Assembly (NCBI GenBank): GCA_036506155.1
Contig: DASXSF010000025.1
Span: 22,686-86,685 of the forward strand
DNA length: 64,000 bases
Source: DASXRA01 sp036506155
Lineage (GTDB): Bacteria; Actinomycetota; Actinomycetes; Mycobacteriales; Jatrophihabitantaceae
Direction of reading: 5' to 3'
Position numbers and translations under genes: made by a program. Under the pieces are notes generated by a model. It was given only the letters and a program-made list of their open reading frames with translations, was not told the origin of the DNA and did not search any database. Below, in pieces: positions 1 to 8,663 of the stretch (position 1 is the stretch's first letter; each line of letters begins with the position of its first letter).

Positions 1-1
1 G

Positions 2-148
2 TGCAAGCAGCGTGGCCTTTGGCCGTTCATCCACTTCAACCGCACGCACGTGGTCCCGCCCTGCACGATCAGCGCGGACGAGCTCCGCGACGGGCTCGCG
101 ATCCTCGACGAGGCGCTCACCGTAGCCGACCGCTACTGCGTCAACTGA
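2..148 (+). CDS. C-terminal end of a class III aminotransferase (partial)
   Basis: Only the last 48 codons lie inside the window; the rest is upstream of base 1. The tail contains HVVPPCTISADELRDG, which resembles the C-terminus of class III PLP aminotransferases (acetylornithine/GABA/aspartate-aminotransferase family), where a VVPP-x-T-(I/V) strand leads into the last helix. The PLP lysine is not visible, so the substrate cannot be named. The TGA overlaps the 3' end of the convergent methyltransferase gene by 16 bases, which suggests tight packing without a separate terminator. Confidence 0.7.
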   Translation, partial: CKQRGLWPFIHFNRTHVVPPCTISADELRDGLAILDEALTVADRYCVN

Positions 149-906
149 GCGAAGGCGACCGCTGCTGCTGTGGCTACGTTCAGCGAATCGACGCCCCGGG
201 CCATCGGGATGCGTACCAGCGTGTCGGCGGCGGCCAGCGCCGCGTCACTCAGCCCCGGACCCTCCGCGCCGAGCAGTAGCGCCCACTTCCGCGGCGCGAC
301 CACCGTACGCAGCGGTACAGCGGCTGTTCGCGGCGTCATCGCCAGCATCGCAAAACCCCGGTCGCGCAAGGATTTCAGCCCGCCCGGCCAGTCGTCGATC
401 ACCGCGAACGGCACGTGCAGCACGTGCCCCATCGAGACACGCACGCTGCGGCGGTAGAGCGGGTCCGCGCAGCGAGGATCGAGCAGCACGGCGTCCAAGC
501 CGAATGCCGCCGCGTTGCGGAACAGTGCGCCGAGGTTCTCGAAGTCGTTCAGCCCCTCAAGGACGGCCACCCGCCGCGTCTCGGAAAGCAGAGTAACGGC
601 GGAGCGCGGGGGAAGCCGGTCAGCCGAAGCGAGCACGCCGCGGGTCACATGGAAGCCCACGACGTCGGAGAGCATCCACTTGTCGACGACATACACGGGC
701 GCGTCCACAGTGGACAGTGACGTGAGACGCTGCCGCAGTCCGACGACCGCCCGCACCCGATACGGCGACGTGATCAACCGCTTGACGGCGGTCACACCCT
801 CGGCGATGACGATGCCACGCCGGTCCGGGCGCACGTCCGCGTCGGTCAGATCGCGGAAGTCGGCAAGCCTCGCGTCTCCAACGTCGGCAATCTCGATGAG
901 CGGCAT
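133..906 (-). CDS. SpoU/TrmH-family RNA 2'-O-ribose methyltransferase
   Basis: The 257-residue protein has the SPOUT knotted-fold signatures. Motif 1 is NLGALFRNAAAFG (about residues 124-136), motif 2 is LGAEGPGLS (212-220), and motif 3 is IPMARGVDSLNVATAAAV (233-250). The asparagine and arginine of motif 1 and the serine-leucine-asparagine of motif 3 are the SAM-binding and catalytic positions of the family. The first ~100 residues form a substrate-binding extension. Enzymes of this type methylate a ribose 2'-OH in 23S rRNA or tRNA in the cytoplasm; the exact nucleotide cannot be read from the sequence. The gene is divergent from the aldo/keto reductase beside it. From memory it corresponds in position to Rv0881 of M. 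tuberculosis. Confidence 0.9.
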   Translation of the reverse strand: MPLIEIADVGDARLADFRDLTDADVRPDRRGIVIAEGVTAVKRLITSPYRVRAVVGLRQRLTSLSTVDAPVYVVDKWMLSDVVGFHVTRGVLASADRLPPRSAVTLLSETRRVAVLEGLNDFENLGALFRNAAAFGLDAVLLDPRCADPLYRRSVRVSMGHVLHVPFAVIDDWPGGLKSLRDRGFAMLAMTPRTAAVPLRTVVAPRKWALLLGAEGPGLSDAALAAADTLVRIPMARGVDSLNVATAAAVAFAQLTQ

Positions 907-916
907 GATGGGAACT

Positions 917-1882
917 ATGGACTACACGCATCTCGGACGCAGCGGCCTGACCGTGAGCCGCCTCTGCCTGGGCACTATGAACTTCGGCTGGGTCGCCGAT
1001 GAGGCTGAATCGCACGCGACGATGGACACCGCCCACGAACACGGCATCAACTTCTTCGACACGGCCAACGTGTACGGCCGCGACAAGGGCCGCACCGAGG
1101 AGATCATCGGTGCCTGGTTCGCGCAGGGCAGCGGGCGCCGCGATCGCACCGTCCTTGCCACGAAGGTCTACGGCGCCACAGGCGACTGGCCGAACGAGAA
1201 CAGGCTCTCGGCACTCAACATCCGCCGCGCGCTCGATGCGTCGCTCGGCCGGCTGGGCACCGACTACGTAGACGTCTATCAGTTCCACCACATCGATCGG
1301 TCCACGCCGTGGGACGAGATCTGGCAGGCGATCGAGGTGGCCGTCGCACAGGGCAAGCTGCTCTACGCGGGTAGCAGTAACTTCGCCGGCTGGCACATCG
1401 CTCAGGCGCAGGAAGCCGCGTGGCGCCGCAACTTCACCGGCCTGGTCAGCGAGCAGTCGCTCTACAACCTGTTCAAGCGCGAGGTAGAACTGGAGGTGCT
1501 GCCCGCTGCGCAGCACTACGGGCTGGGCGTGATCCCGTGGTCGCCGCTGAACGGGGGGCTGCTCGGCGGCGTCCTGCGCAAGGAGCAGGAAGGGCAGCGG
1601 CGGCTGCGCGGGCGCGCGCAGGCGACGCTCGACGCGAAGCGCCCCCAGGTCGAGCAGTTCGAGGCGCTCGCCGCCGAAATGGGCTACGAGCCGGGTGAGC
1701 TCGCGCTGGCCTGGCTGCTGCACCAGCCCGCGGTCACGGCGCCGATCGTGGGGCCGCGGACCCGCGAGCAGCTCGACGGCGCGCTGCGAGCGCTCGACAT
1801 CGAGCTGGATGAGAAGGCGCTGGCCCGGCTCGACGAGATCTTCCCGGGGCACCAGCCGGCGCCCGAGGACTACGCCTGGTGA
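917..1882 (+). CDS. aldo/keto reductase
   Basis: A 321-residue NADPH-dependent oxidoreductase of the AKR fold. The start MDYTHLGRSGL matches the usual first strand of the family. The catalytic tetrad is visible: Asp and Tyr in FFDTANVYG, Lys in LATKVYG and His in FHHID. A C-terminal IVGPRTREQLDGAL segment matches the cofactor-binding loop. I chose ATG 917 rather than 905 or 908 because it fits the family N-terminus and is preceded by GATGGGA. The earlier ATGs would run into the start of the divergent methyltransferase gene. The 3' end overlaps the convergent MFS gene by 13 bases. The physiological carbonyl substrate is unknown. Confidence 0.88.
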   Translation: MDYTHLGRSGLTVSRLCLGTMNFGWVADEAESHATMDTAHEHGINFFDTANVYGRDKGRTEEIIGAWFAQGSGRRDRTVLATKVYGATGDWPNENRLSALNIRRALDASLGRLGTDYVDVYQFHHIDRSTPWDEIWQAIEVAVAQGKLLYAGSSNFAGWHIAQAQEAAWRRNFTGLVSEQSLYNLFKREVELEVLPAAQHYGLGVIPWSPLNGGLLGGVLRKEQEGQRRLRGRAQATLDAKRPQVEQFEALAAEMGYEPGELALAWLLHQPAVTAPIVGPRTREQLDGALRALDIELDEKALARLDEIFPGHQPAPEDYAW

Positions 1883-3174
1883 GCCGCCCCGAGCTGCCTC
1901 ATCGCGATCGCCGTTGATCGTTCTCGCCATCGCCGGCGCATCGACCACGACCGGGCGGCAAGCAACGACAGCGCGGCGACCACACAGATCAGCCCGCCAC
2001 CGATCATTCCCCACCTGGGGCCGAAGGCGCCGGCAACCCAGCCGATGATCGGTGCTCCGATGGGCGTCCCGCCCATGAAGCACATGAGGTACAGCGCCAT
2101 GACGCGTCCGCGCATGGTGGGTTCCACGCCGAGTTGCACCGCCGCGTTGGCAGCCGTGGTGAACGCAAGCATGGCAAGACCCGCCGGAACGAGCAGTGCC
2201 GCCGTAGTTTCGAACGTCGGCATGGAGCCCGCCACCACCTCGATCACCCCGAAGGCCAGCGCAGCGCGCAGCAGGAACCGCGACGACGGCCGCCGAGTGC
2301 GCCGGGTGGCCAGGATCGCACCTAGGAACGCGCCCACGGCGAGCGATGTGGACAGCAAGCCGTAGCCGGTCGCGGTGCGATGGAACACCTGCTTGGCGAC
2401 GAGCGCCGTGGTGATCTGGAAGTTCATGCCGAAGGTCCCGACGATGAACACCAGGACCATGGGCAGCAGCAGATCACGACATCCGAGGACGTAGCGCACC
2501 CCGGCCCGCAATTGCCCCTTGGCCCGCTCGAGCGGCGGCGCCGAGTACAGCTCGCCGGGACGCATCAGCCACAGGCCGGCCAGCACCGCGATGCTCGACG
2601 CCGCATTGGCGATGAACGCCCAGCCGGTACCGACAGCGCTGATCGTCACGCCGGCGATGGCGGGACCGACGATGCGGGCGCTGTTGAAGATCGTGGAGTT
2701 GATGCCGACCGCGTTCGTCAGGTCGTCACGCCCGACCATCTCGACGACGAACGACTGCCGCGTGGGCGTGTCGACGGCCGTGATCATCCCCAGCAACGCT
2801 GCCAGTACCAGCACGTGCCAGTACTGCACCACCCCGGCAACGTCGAGCAGGCCGAGTGCGAGCGCGACGAGGGCGAGCCCGGTCTGCGTAGCGAGCAGCA
2901 GCTTGCGCTTGTCGTAACGGTCGGCGAGCACGCCGCCCCACAGGCCGAGCAGCAGCGACGGCCCTAACTGAAGCGCGGTGACGATGCCGAGCGCCGTGCC
3001 GGAGTTGGTCAGCGTGAGGACGAGCCAGTCCTGCGCGACGCGTTGCATCCAGCTTCCGGTCAGCGACACCAGCTGCCCGGACGCGAACAGCCGGTAATTG
3101 CGCACGCCCAACGAGCGGAACATCTGGGTACGGATGGAGGATGCGGCGGTTGCTGTGGTCTGCCCCGCCCTCAC
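1870..3174 (-). CDS. MFS efflux transporter (EntS/MFS_3 type)
   Basis: About 434 residues with roughly 12 hydrophobic helices. The stretch RNYRLFASGQLVSLTGSWMQ near the N-terminus is typical of the MFS_3 branch, which includes the enterobactin exporter EntS and many drug exporters. It lies directly behind a marR gene on the same strand: the marR stop and this GTG start share bases (GTGA), so translation is probably coupled. That arrangement usually means that the MarR protein represses export of its own ligand. An alternative start is ATG 3123 (MFRSLGVRN), which is closer to the family's normal length; neither has a strong Shine-Dalgarno sequence. The exported compound is not predictable. Confidence 0.87.
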   Translation of the reverse strand: MRAGQTTATAASSIRTQMFRSLGVRNYRLFASGQLVSLTGSWMQRVAQDWLVLTLTNSGTALGIVTALQLGPSLLLGLWGGVLADRYDKRKLLLATQTGLALVALALGLLDVAGVVQYWHVLVLAALLGMITAVDTPTRQSFVVEMVGRDDLTNAVGINSTIFNSARIVGPAIAGVTISAVGTGWAFIANAASSIAVLAGLWLMRPGELYSAPPLERAKGQLRAGVRYVLGCRDLLLPMVLVFIVGTFGMNFQITTALVAKQVFHRTATGYGLLSTSLAVGAFLGAILATRRTRRPSSRFLLRAALAFGVIEVVAGSMPTFETTAALLVPAGLAMLAFTTAANAAVQLGVEPTMRGRVMALYLMCFMGGTPIGAPIIGWVAGAFGPRWGMIGGGLICVVAALSLLAARSWSMRRRWRERSTAIAMRQLGAAHQA

Positions 3175-3608
3175 AGCTCGGCCAGCTTGTCGAGCACCGG
3201 GATGACGTCGCGCAGCCGCGCCCGCTCGTCCGGCGTCAGTCGTGCGAGCCGCTGCGACAGCCACGCATCACGCTGCCGACGCTCGGATTCGAGCAGACGG
3301 GCGCCGGCGTTGGTAAGCACGATGATCGCCTGCCGCTTGTCGGTCGGATGCGCGTCACGGCGGACCAGCTCCTTGTCCTCCAGGCTGGCCAGTACCTTGG
3401 TCATTGACGGCGGCTGCACACGCTCGAACGCGGCTAGCTCGCCGGCGCTCATCGGTCCCTTCTTGCTCAGCGTGGCCATCGCAGAGAGCTGAGTGAGAGT
3501 GACGGACAGGTCGACGCGCTGGTTGCGCAGAATCCGGGTGAGGCGCAGCAGGGACGGACGAAGCGCCGCGGAGAGTTCGGCAGCGGTAAGGCGGCTGGTC
3601 AGTGTCAT
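3171..3608 (-). CDS. MarR-family transcriptional regulator
   Basis: A 145-residue winged-helix protein. The recognition region GPMSAGELAAFERVQPPSMTKVL and the wing (RRDAHPTDKRQ) match MarR repressors, where the Asp-x-Arg wing contacts the minor groove. Dimerisation helices lie at both ends. The start ATG 3608 sits in an AT-rich patch (around 3605-3630, ACTTAGTTTATCTAAC), unusual for this genome, that could hold a promoter and operator. It is followed by, and overlaps, the MFS exporter, so its likely role is to repress that exporter until a small ligand binds. The pabBC stop is only 13 bases upstream, so read-through from pabBC is possible too. Confidence 0.9.
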   Translation of the reverse strand: MTLTSRLTAAELSAALRPSLLRLTRILRNQRVDLSVTLTQLSAMATLSKKGPMSAGELAAFERVQPPSMTKVLASLEDKELVRRDAHPTDKRQAIIVLTNAGARLLESERRQRDAWLSQRLARLTPDERARLRDVIPVLDKLAEL

Positions 3609-3621
3609 GTCACTACTTAGT

Positions 3622-5466
3622 TTATCTAACGAGTAGCCCGAGAGCCAGCTCGGCCAGTTCGGCGTCGCGCCGCGGCAGTGGGTCCCCGTCAACGGACGCG
3701 ATGGGCACGATACCGCTGATACTGCTCGTCCAGAACGCAGCCGTCCGCCTCATGTCAGCTACGGTAAAGGCCGAAAGCCGGGTCGGACGGCCAAGGTCGC
3801 GCGCCAGGTCGAGCAGCGCGCGACGCGTCACGCCGGGCAGCAGGTCGTCGCGCAGCGGCGGCGTCGTCAGAATGCCGTCAGCGTCGAGCAGGAAGACGTT
3901 GCCGCGGCTGGTCTCCAGCACCGTGCCGTCGTCCGCGACGAACAAGGGCGGGCCGTCGCGCTCGGCGCCGGCGAGCACGCGGCGCTCGGCCCACTTGTGC
4001 CGCCACAGCCCGGTGCGGCCGGTGACGACATGCACGTCGGACGCTGTCGGGGGTTGGCCCGCCGGAGTAACGCTGAGCGTGATCTGCGGCGCGGTCAGCC
4101 GGATCGCGACCCGGCCTTGCGGCAGTTGGATCGCTCGAACTCGCGCCGCCAGGTCGGCGGGCACGCCGTACCCGTACAGTTCGCGGCAGGAGCGGTCCAG
4201 CCGGGCCAGGTGGTCGGCGAGGCGCAGCGGGACACCGTCGACCGCGAGGATCGTTTCGATCAGCCCGCCGGCGAGCTGCGCGGTCGTCGCCGCGATCTCC
4301 GGCTCGTACGGCCCCTTCGCGCCCAGCGCGCCGAGCAGCGGGGCCGCCTTGTCCAGGCACTCATGCCACTCGAGGACCGGGACGCTGTCAGCCGTGATGC
4401 CGCCGCCCACGCCGAGCTCGATCGTGCCGGCGGTGATCTCGAACGTCCGGATCGCGACGCTGAGCTCCATCCCCCAGAACGGGCTGGCGAATCCGACCGC
4501 GCCGGTGTACACGGCGCGGCGCTGCGCTTCGAGATCGGCGATGGCCCGCATCGCGCGCAGCTTCGGCGCGCCGGTCACCGACCCGGGCGGGAACGTGGCC
4601 CGCAGCAGCTCGGTACCGTCCGCGTCGACACGTGCGGTGACGGTGGAGACGAGGTGCCATACGCCAGGGTGTGGTTCGACGCTCAGCAGGTCGCTGACGT
4701 GCACCGTGCCGGTACGGGCGACCCGGCTCAGGTCATTGCGCATCAGGTCGACGATCATGACGTTCTCGGCCGCGTCCTTCGCCGATCGACGCAACGCGTC
4801 GGCCGACAGCGCTGTGCCCTTGATCGGCGACGTCGTGACGAGGTCGCCGCGCTGCCGCAGGAAGAGTTCGGGACTCATGCTCACCACGGCGCGATCGCCC
4901 GCATCGACGAAGGCGCCGTACGCCGGGCGCAGCTGCGCGGCCGCACCGGCGAACAGCCCCGCAGGCGTTCCGGCGAACGACGCGCCGAGCCTGGTGCAGA
5001 CGTTCACCTGGTACAGCTCGCCGGCGCGGATCAACTCGATCGCCCTCTCGACGGCGTCGAGGTGCCGCGCCCGCTCGGCACCCCCGAACTCGCCCACCGT
5101 CCACTGTGGGCGCTCAATGGGCGCGTCCAGCACGGCGACCAGCTCGTCACGCAGGCCGGGCCGGTCGGCCAGCGCCTCGAACCACCACTCCCCGTCCCGC
5201 CAGCGGAGCACGCGCTCGTAGAACCCGAGGTAGGTGTAGCCCGGGTCGTATCCGACGAACCCGAACCAGCCGCCGCCGACGGCATCCGCGCCGCCGGGCG
5301 GCATGTGCAGCACGTCGACGTCATCGCTCACCCGCACCGGGTCGCAGGCAATGAGCGCGCCACCGCCGGCCCACACGCCCCACAGGCAGACCAGACCACG
5401 GCGGCCGGCCAGCCGGCGCACCATCTCGTCGGGCGGCGGCCCCGCGCCCAGGTACTCGACATGCAC
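3622..5466 (-). CDS. pabB: aminodeoxychorismate synthase component I / aminodeoxychorismate lyase fusion (PabB-PabC)
   Basis: About 614 residues. The first ~360 form a chorismate-binding domain with the PabB signature PIKGTA and the segment DLMRNDLSRVARTGTV. A second domain from about residue 370 is a fold-type IV PLP enzyme: LIETILAVDG opens it, the HKWAERR lysine would bind PLP, and ETSRGNVFLLD matches 4-amino-4-deoxychorismate lyase. The fusion would convert chorismate to 4-aminobenzoate for folate, with glutamine-derived ammonia from a PabA subunit that is not in the window. I chose GTG 5466 because upstream codons lose similarity and a GCAGG lies about 8 nt before it. This start overlaps the divergent DUF2530 start by a few bases. 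Confidence 0.88.
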   Translation of the reverse strand: MHVEYLGAGPPPDEMVRRLAGRRGLVCLWGVWAGGGALIACDPVRVSDDVDVLHMPPGGADAVGGGWFGFVGYDPGYTYLGFYERVLRWRDGEWWFEALADRPGLRDELVAVLDAPIERPQWTVGEFGGAERARHLDAVERAIELIRAGELYQVNVCTRLGASFAGTPAGLFAGAAAQLRPAYGAFVDAGDRAVVSMSPELFLRQRGDLVTTSPIKGTALSADALRRSAKDAAENVMIVDLMRNDLSRVARTGTVHVSDLLSVEPHPGVWHLVSTVTARVDADGTELLRATFPPGSVTGAPKLRAMRAIADLEAQRRAVYTGAVGFASPFWGMELSVAIRTFEITAGTIELGVGGGITADSVPVLEWHECLDKAAPLLGALGAKGPYEPEIAATTAQLAGGLIETILAVDGVPLRLADHLARLDRSCRELYGYGVPADLAARVRAIQLPQGRVAIRLTAPQITLSVTPAGQPPTASDVHVVTGRTGLWRHKWAERRVLAGAERDGPPLFVADDGTVLETSRGNVFLLDADGILTTPPLRDDLLPGVTRRALLDLARDLGRPTRLSAFTVADMRRTAAFWTSSISGIVPIASVDGDPLPRRDAELAELALGLLVR

Positions 5467-5721
5467 CCAAGTAGCCTGCCGCACGTGGCGAAGCGGGTGC
5501 TCAAGACGCCGCCAGAACCGGTGCAGGTGGACAGCCGGCGGGTCATCCTGATCGGCACCGCGATCTGGTTCGTCGCGTTCGTCGTGCTCCTGCCGTTCTA
5601 CGACTGGCTGGGTCGGCACGGACATCACGTCTGGCTGTGGACCTGCCTCGCCGGCTGGATTCTCGGGCTGCTGTCGCTGCCGCTCATCCGCAAGCACCGA
5701 AATCAGGGCAGAACGCGCTGA
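5461..5721 (+). CDS. DUF2530 small membrane protein
   Basis: An 86-residue protein with a short proline-rich cytoplasmic start and two hydrophobic helices (IGTAIWFVAFVVLLPFY and WLWTCLAGWILGLLSLPL), followed by a basic tail. This fits the actinobacterial DUF2530 family, of unknown function, seen next to marR/spoU genes in mycobacteria (Rv0879c from memory). The start is uncertain: ATG 5461 or GTG 5485 (78 residues). The start region is shared with the divergent pabBC gene, so the two promoters probably overlap each other's coding ends. Confidence 0.75.
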   Translation: MHPSSLPHVAKRVLKTPPEPVQVDSRRVILIGTAIWFVAFVVLLPFYDWLGRHGHHVWLWTCLAGWILGLLSLPLIRKHRNQGRTR

Positions 5722-5736
5722 ACGTCTGCGCGTCGC

Positions 5737-6411
5737 TCAGATGCTCAGCTCGGAGTGTGCGCCGCAGCCGTACTCGACACTCACCACCCGGCCGTCGACG
5801 GGGGCCATCTCGTTGCCGCACGCCCCGAAGCCGGCGCGCAGGGAACCCGCGAGCGGCAAGAAGAACCCACACGTGCCGCAATGCGCCGGCGCGCTGCGGG
5901 CCATCGCGGCGTCCGGGCCCGCTTCTCCTGCCTGCCAGCGCTCGGCTGCATCGAGGCGACCTTCGCGGGAAAGCACACGTTCCCGCCCGACCCCGAGCTC
6001 GAACGCCACGTCGTCCACCTCTGGGTCGCCGGACGCTGTGTACGCCGCCACCAGCCGCCAGTCGCCGGGCTCGCTCGGCAGGATGTCGCCCGGGCCCAGG
6101 TCGCCCGGACGCAGCCGCTCGCTCCACGGCACCCACTCCGGTGCGAGCAACGCGCCGTCGCCGGGCAGCAGCACTACCTCGTCGACCGTGACCGTCTTGG
6201 ACCGGGGCGCGCGCGCCACCGTCACCGCCCAGTACCAGCCGGTGTAGCCGGGGACCGATGCCGCGAACGCGTGCGTGGCGACCCGCTCGCCCTCGGCACG
6301 CACACCCAGGTGCTCGCCCACCTGGTCTCCGCCGACCTCGACTGCGGCGCCCCGCGCGAGGTCCACGGCAGCAGCGCACACCGAATCGCGTTTCACAGCT
6401 GCGGCGACCAC
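5737..6411 (-). CDS. DUF3027 family protein
   Basis: A 224-residue soluble protein matching the actinobacterial DUF3027 family. Recognisable parts are the PGYTGWYWAVTVAR segment, a WVPWSERLRPGDLGPGD segment and a C-terminal zinc-binding-like cluster, CGTCGFFLPL followed by FGACGNEM and YGCGAHSE. Function is unknown. The four cysteines in CxxC and CG pairs suggest a structural metal site (inference). It is divergent from the large MFS gene starting 45 bases away. The same DUF3027/MFS pair occurs in mycobacteria (Rv0877/Rv0876c from memory), so the two may be functionally linked. Confidence 0.82.
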   Translation of the reverse strand: MVAAAVKRDSVCAAAVDLARGAAVEVGGDQVGEHLGVRAEGERVATHAFAASVPGYTGWYWAVTVARAPRSKTVTVDEVVLLPGDGALLAPEWVPWSERLRPGDLGPGDILPSEPGDWRLVAAYTASGDPEVDDVAFELGVGRERVLSREGRLDAAERWQAGEAGPDAAMARSAPAHCGTCGFFLPLAGSLRAGFGACGNEMAPVDGRVVSVEYGCGAHSELSI

Positions 6412-6456
6412 GCGTCTATTGTGACGGACGCCCCCGTGCTACGGCAGGATGGGACC

Positions 6457-8094
6457 GTGGCACGACAAGACGACGATAAGCCGCGTGGGCGGTTTACGAA
6501 GTCTGGCCACACCACGCACGAGCCGCGCCGACAGCCGCCGCCGGGCTACGACCCGCGCTCCGGCCCGCAGCCCACCCGGCCCTACCCCAATCCGCCCGGG
6601 GCCGCCCGGTCCGGGACCGGTCAGGACGCACAGCAGCGCTCCGGTGGGTACGACACACCGACCTACCATCACATCCACCCGACACCGACGCAGCCGGGAC
6701 AGGCTGCGGCAAAGGTCACCGTCACCCGCACGATCTTCGCCCGTAGCAACGAGTTCGCCCGTACCGTCACCCGCAAGGTGATCAACGCCAGCAAGGCCGG
6801 CGGCGCCGAGGAGTCGGGCCTCACGTCGCTGCTCTGGAACCAGGTCATGTCCTACGGCGCGGACGCGATGATCGCCGTCGCGCTGGCGACCACGGTGTTC
6901 TTCGGCGCCTCGACGCACGCCCAGCGCGGCAACGTACTGCTCTACCTGCTGATCACGATGGCGCCGTTCGCCGTCGTCGCGCCGGTGATCGGCCCGGCGC
7001 TGGACCGGCTCCAGCACGGCCGCCGCTGGGCGATGGCCGGCAGCGCGTTCGGCCGCGCCGTCCTCGCGGCGATCATGGCGCAGCACTCCGCCGAACTGCT
7101 AGTGCTGTATCCGTGCGCGCTCGGCTCGCTGGTGCTGTCCAAGGCGTACAGCGTGATCCGCGCATCCGCGGCGCCTCGTCTGGTCCCGCAGGGTATGACG
7201 CTCGTGGAAGCGAATGCCCGGCTGTCGATCTTCAGCCTGGGCTCCGGGCTGATCGGCGGCGCGTTCATCGGCCTTACCATCAAGGTCACCGGGAACTCGT
7301 ATGCCACAGGACTGTGGGTCACGGCGCTCGCCTTTTGCGTGTGCGGCTACTTCGCGCTCCGGCTGCCGAAGCACATCGACGCGGTGAGCTCCGCGCCGCC
7401 GGCACGGGGGTCCCGCCTGACGGAGTCGGTCCGCATCTCTTTCAGGCAGCGGATGCAGGACTGGATGCAGCGCGGCCTCGTTCCTGCGGTGATCACCGCG
7501 CTACAGGGCCAGGCGATGCTGCGCTTCCTGGCCGGTTTCCTGCCGATCTTCCTGGCGTTCTACGTCGAGACGATCTACCACGGCTGGCAGGCGGCATTCG
7601 CACTCGGCGGCATCCTGATCGGATCCGGGGCGGGAAGCTTCATCGGTACGGGCATCGGCACCAGGCTCAAGCTCAGCCGCCCCGAACGAGTGATCATGAT
7701 CTGCGGGGCGGTAGCCGCGGCGGCGTGCATCCTGACCGCGATCCTGTTCTCGATCCCGTTCGCGATCATGTGCATGGTTGTGAGCTCCGCCACGAACAGT
7801 CTCGGCAAGATCGCGATGGACGCGATCATCCAGCGCGAGGTTGACGAGTCGCTTCGCTCGAGTGTGTTCGCCCGGTCCGAGACGTTCCTACAACTGACCT
7901 GGGTGGCCGGTGCCGCCGTAGCGGTGGCGTTGCCGTCAACAGACGGATCGCTGGGATTCTGGGTGGCCGGCCCGATCATGGCGGCGAGCACGGTGTTCGT
8001 GTTGCTGCGCAATCGAGCGATGCGGCGCGCTACCTCGACGAGCAGACGGCCGCTGCCACCTGGCAATATCGCGCCCGGGCATCAGCAGCCGTGA
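6457..8094 (+). CDS. large MFS-type membrane protein with disordered N-terminus
   Basis: 545 residues. The first ~85 are hydrophilic and rich in Pro, Gly, Arg and Tyr. They are followed by an amphipathic region and about 11-12 transmembrane helices of MFS type (for example AMIAVALATTVFFGAS and MLRFLAGFLPIFLAFYVE). The start is GTG 6457, preceded by GCAGGA. The size and the adjacent divergent DUF3027 gene match the conserved mycobacterial transmembrane protein Rv0876c (from memory). The substrate is unknown. The stop overlaps the mqnB start (GTGA), so it is translated with the menaquinone genes. A role in moving a quinone precursor or lipid would be speculation. Confidence 0.83.
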   Translation: MARQDDDKPRGRFTKSGHTTHEPRRQPPPGYDPRSGPQPTRPYPNPPGAARSGTGQDAQQRSGGYDTPTYHHIHPTPTQPGQAAAKVTVTRTIFARSNEFARTVTRKVINASKAGGAEESGLTSLLWNQVMSYGADAMIAVALATTVFFGASTHAQRGNVLLYLLITMAPFAVVAPVIGPALDRLQHGRRWAMAGSAFGRAVLAAIMAQHSAELLVLYPCALGSLVLSKAYSVIRASAAPRLVPQGMTLVEANARLSIFSLGSGLIGGAFIGLTIKVTGNSYATGLWVTALAFCVCGYFALRLPKHIDAVSSAPPARGSRLTESVRISFRQRMQDWMQRGLVPAVITALQGQAMLRFLAGFLPIFLAFYVETIYHGWQAAFALGGILIGSGAGSFIGTGIGTRLKLSRPERVIMICGAVAAAACILTAILFSIPFAIMCMVVSSATNSLGKIAMDAIIQREVDESLRSSVFARSETFLQLTWVAGAAVAVALPSTDGSLGFWVAGPIMAASTVFVLLRNRAMRRATSTSRRPLPPGNIAPGHQQP

Positions 8095-8663
8095 GCGTTC
8101 TGGCGGTTGTCGCGGTCGAGGCGGAGCGTGACGCCATCCGTGATGCAGTTCCCGACGTGGTTGTTGCCGGCATCGGTCCGGCCGCCGCGGCGGCCGCTAC
8201 CTCGGCGGCGCTCGCGGGGCGTCGCCCCGATCTCGTGGTCAGCGCGGGGATCGCGGGCGGGTTCGACGTGCCGCTCGGCACCGTGGTCGTGGCCACCCGG
8301 GTGGTGCACGCCGACCTCGGCATCGAGACCCCGTCCGGCTTCGAGCCTCTGGGCCCGGTGCTTTCGGTTCCCGCGGCGGACGCACTGGCTAAGCGCCTGG
8401 GTGCCCGCACCGGCACGGTGCTGACCGTGTCGACCGTCACCGGCACCGCGGCCACCGCCACAGCACTTCGCGCGCGCTACCCGGACGCGGTGGCTGAGGC
8501 GATGGAGGGTTACGGCGTCGCGAGCGCTGCGGCGATCTTCGGCGTTCCGTTCGCCGAGGTGCGTGCGATCAGCAACCTCGTCGGGCCGCGGGATCGCGCG
8601 GCATGGCGCATCCCAGAGGCTCTTACGGCGCTGTCCACTGCGCTCAAGGAGCTTTTCGCATGA
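8091..8663 (+). CDS. mqnB: futalosine hydrolase
   Basis: A 190-residue protein of the nucleoside phosphorylase fold. The sequence AGIAGGFD (about residues 54-61) and the purine-pocket segment AEAMEGYGVASAA with the catalytic-type EAMEG motif identify the MTA/SAH nucleosidase/futalosine hydrolase group. It releases hypoxanthine from futalosine to give dehypoxanthine futalosine in the alternative menaquinone pathway. The assignment to futalosine rather than MTA/SAH rests on the adjacent mqnD, whose ATG overlaps this stop (ATGA). The protein is shorter than MTA/SAH nucleosidases, as MqnB proteins usually are. Confidence 0.9.
   Translation: MSVLAVVAVEAERDAIRDAVPDVVVAGIGPAAAAAATSAALAGRRPDLVVSAGIAGGFDVPLGTVVVATRVVHADLGIETPSGFEPLGPVLSVPAADALAKRLGARTGTVLTVSTVTGTAATATALRARYPDAVAEAMEGYGVASAAAIFGVPFAEVRAISNLVGPRDRAAWRIPEALTALSTALKELFA

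Noticed and set aside
620..2083. Long open reading on the minus strand across the methyltransferase and AKR genes
   Set aside because: It is antisense to two clear family genes, is rich in Arg/His/Gly low-complexity sequence and matches no family.
3602..5721. Long plus-strand open readings across the PabB-PabC fusion
   Set aside because: They mirror the codon structure of pabBC, and only the last part (5461-5721) resembles a real protein (DUF2530).
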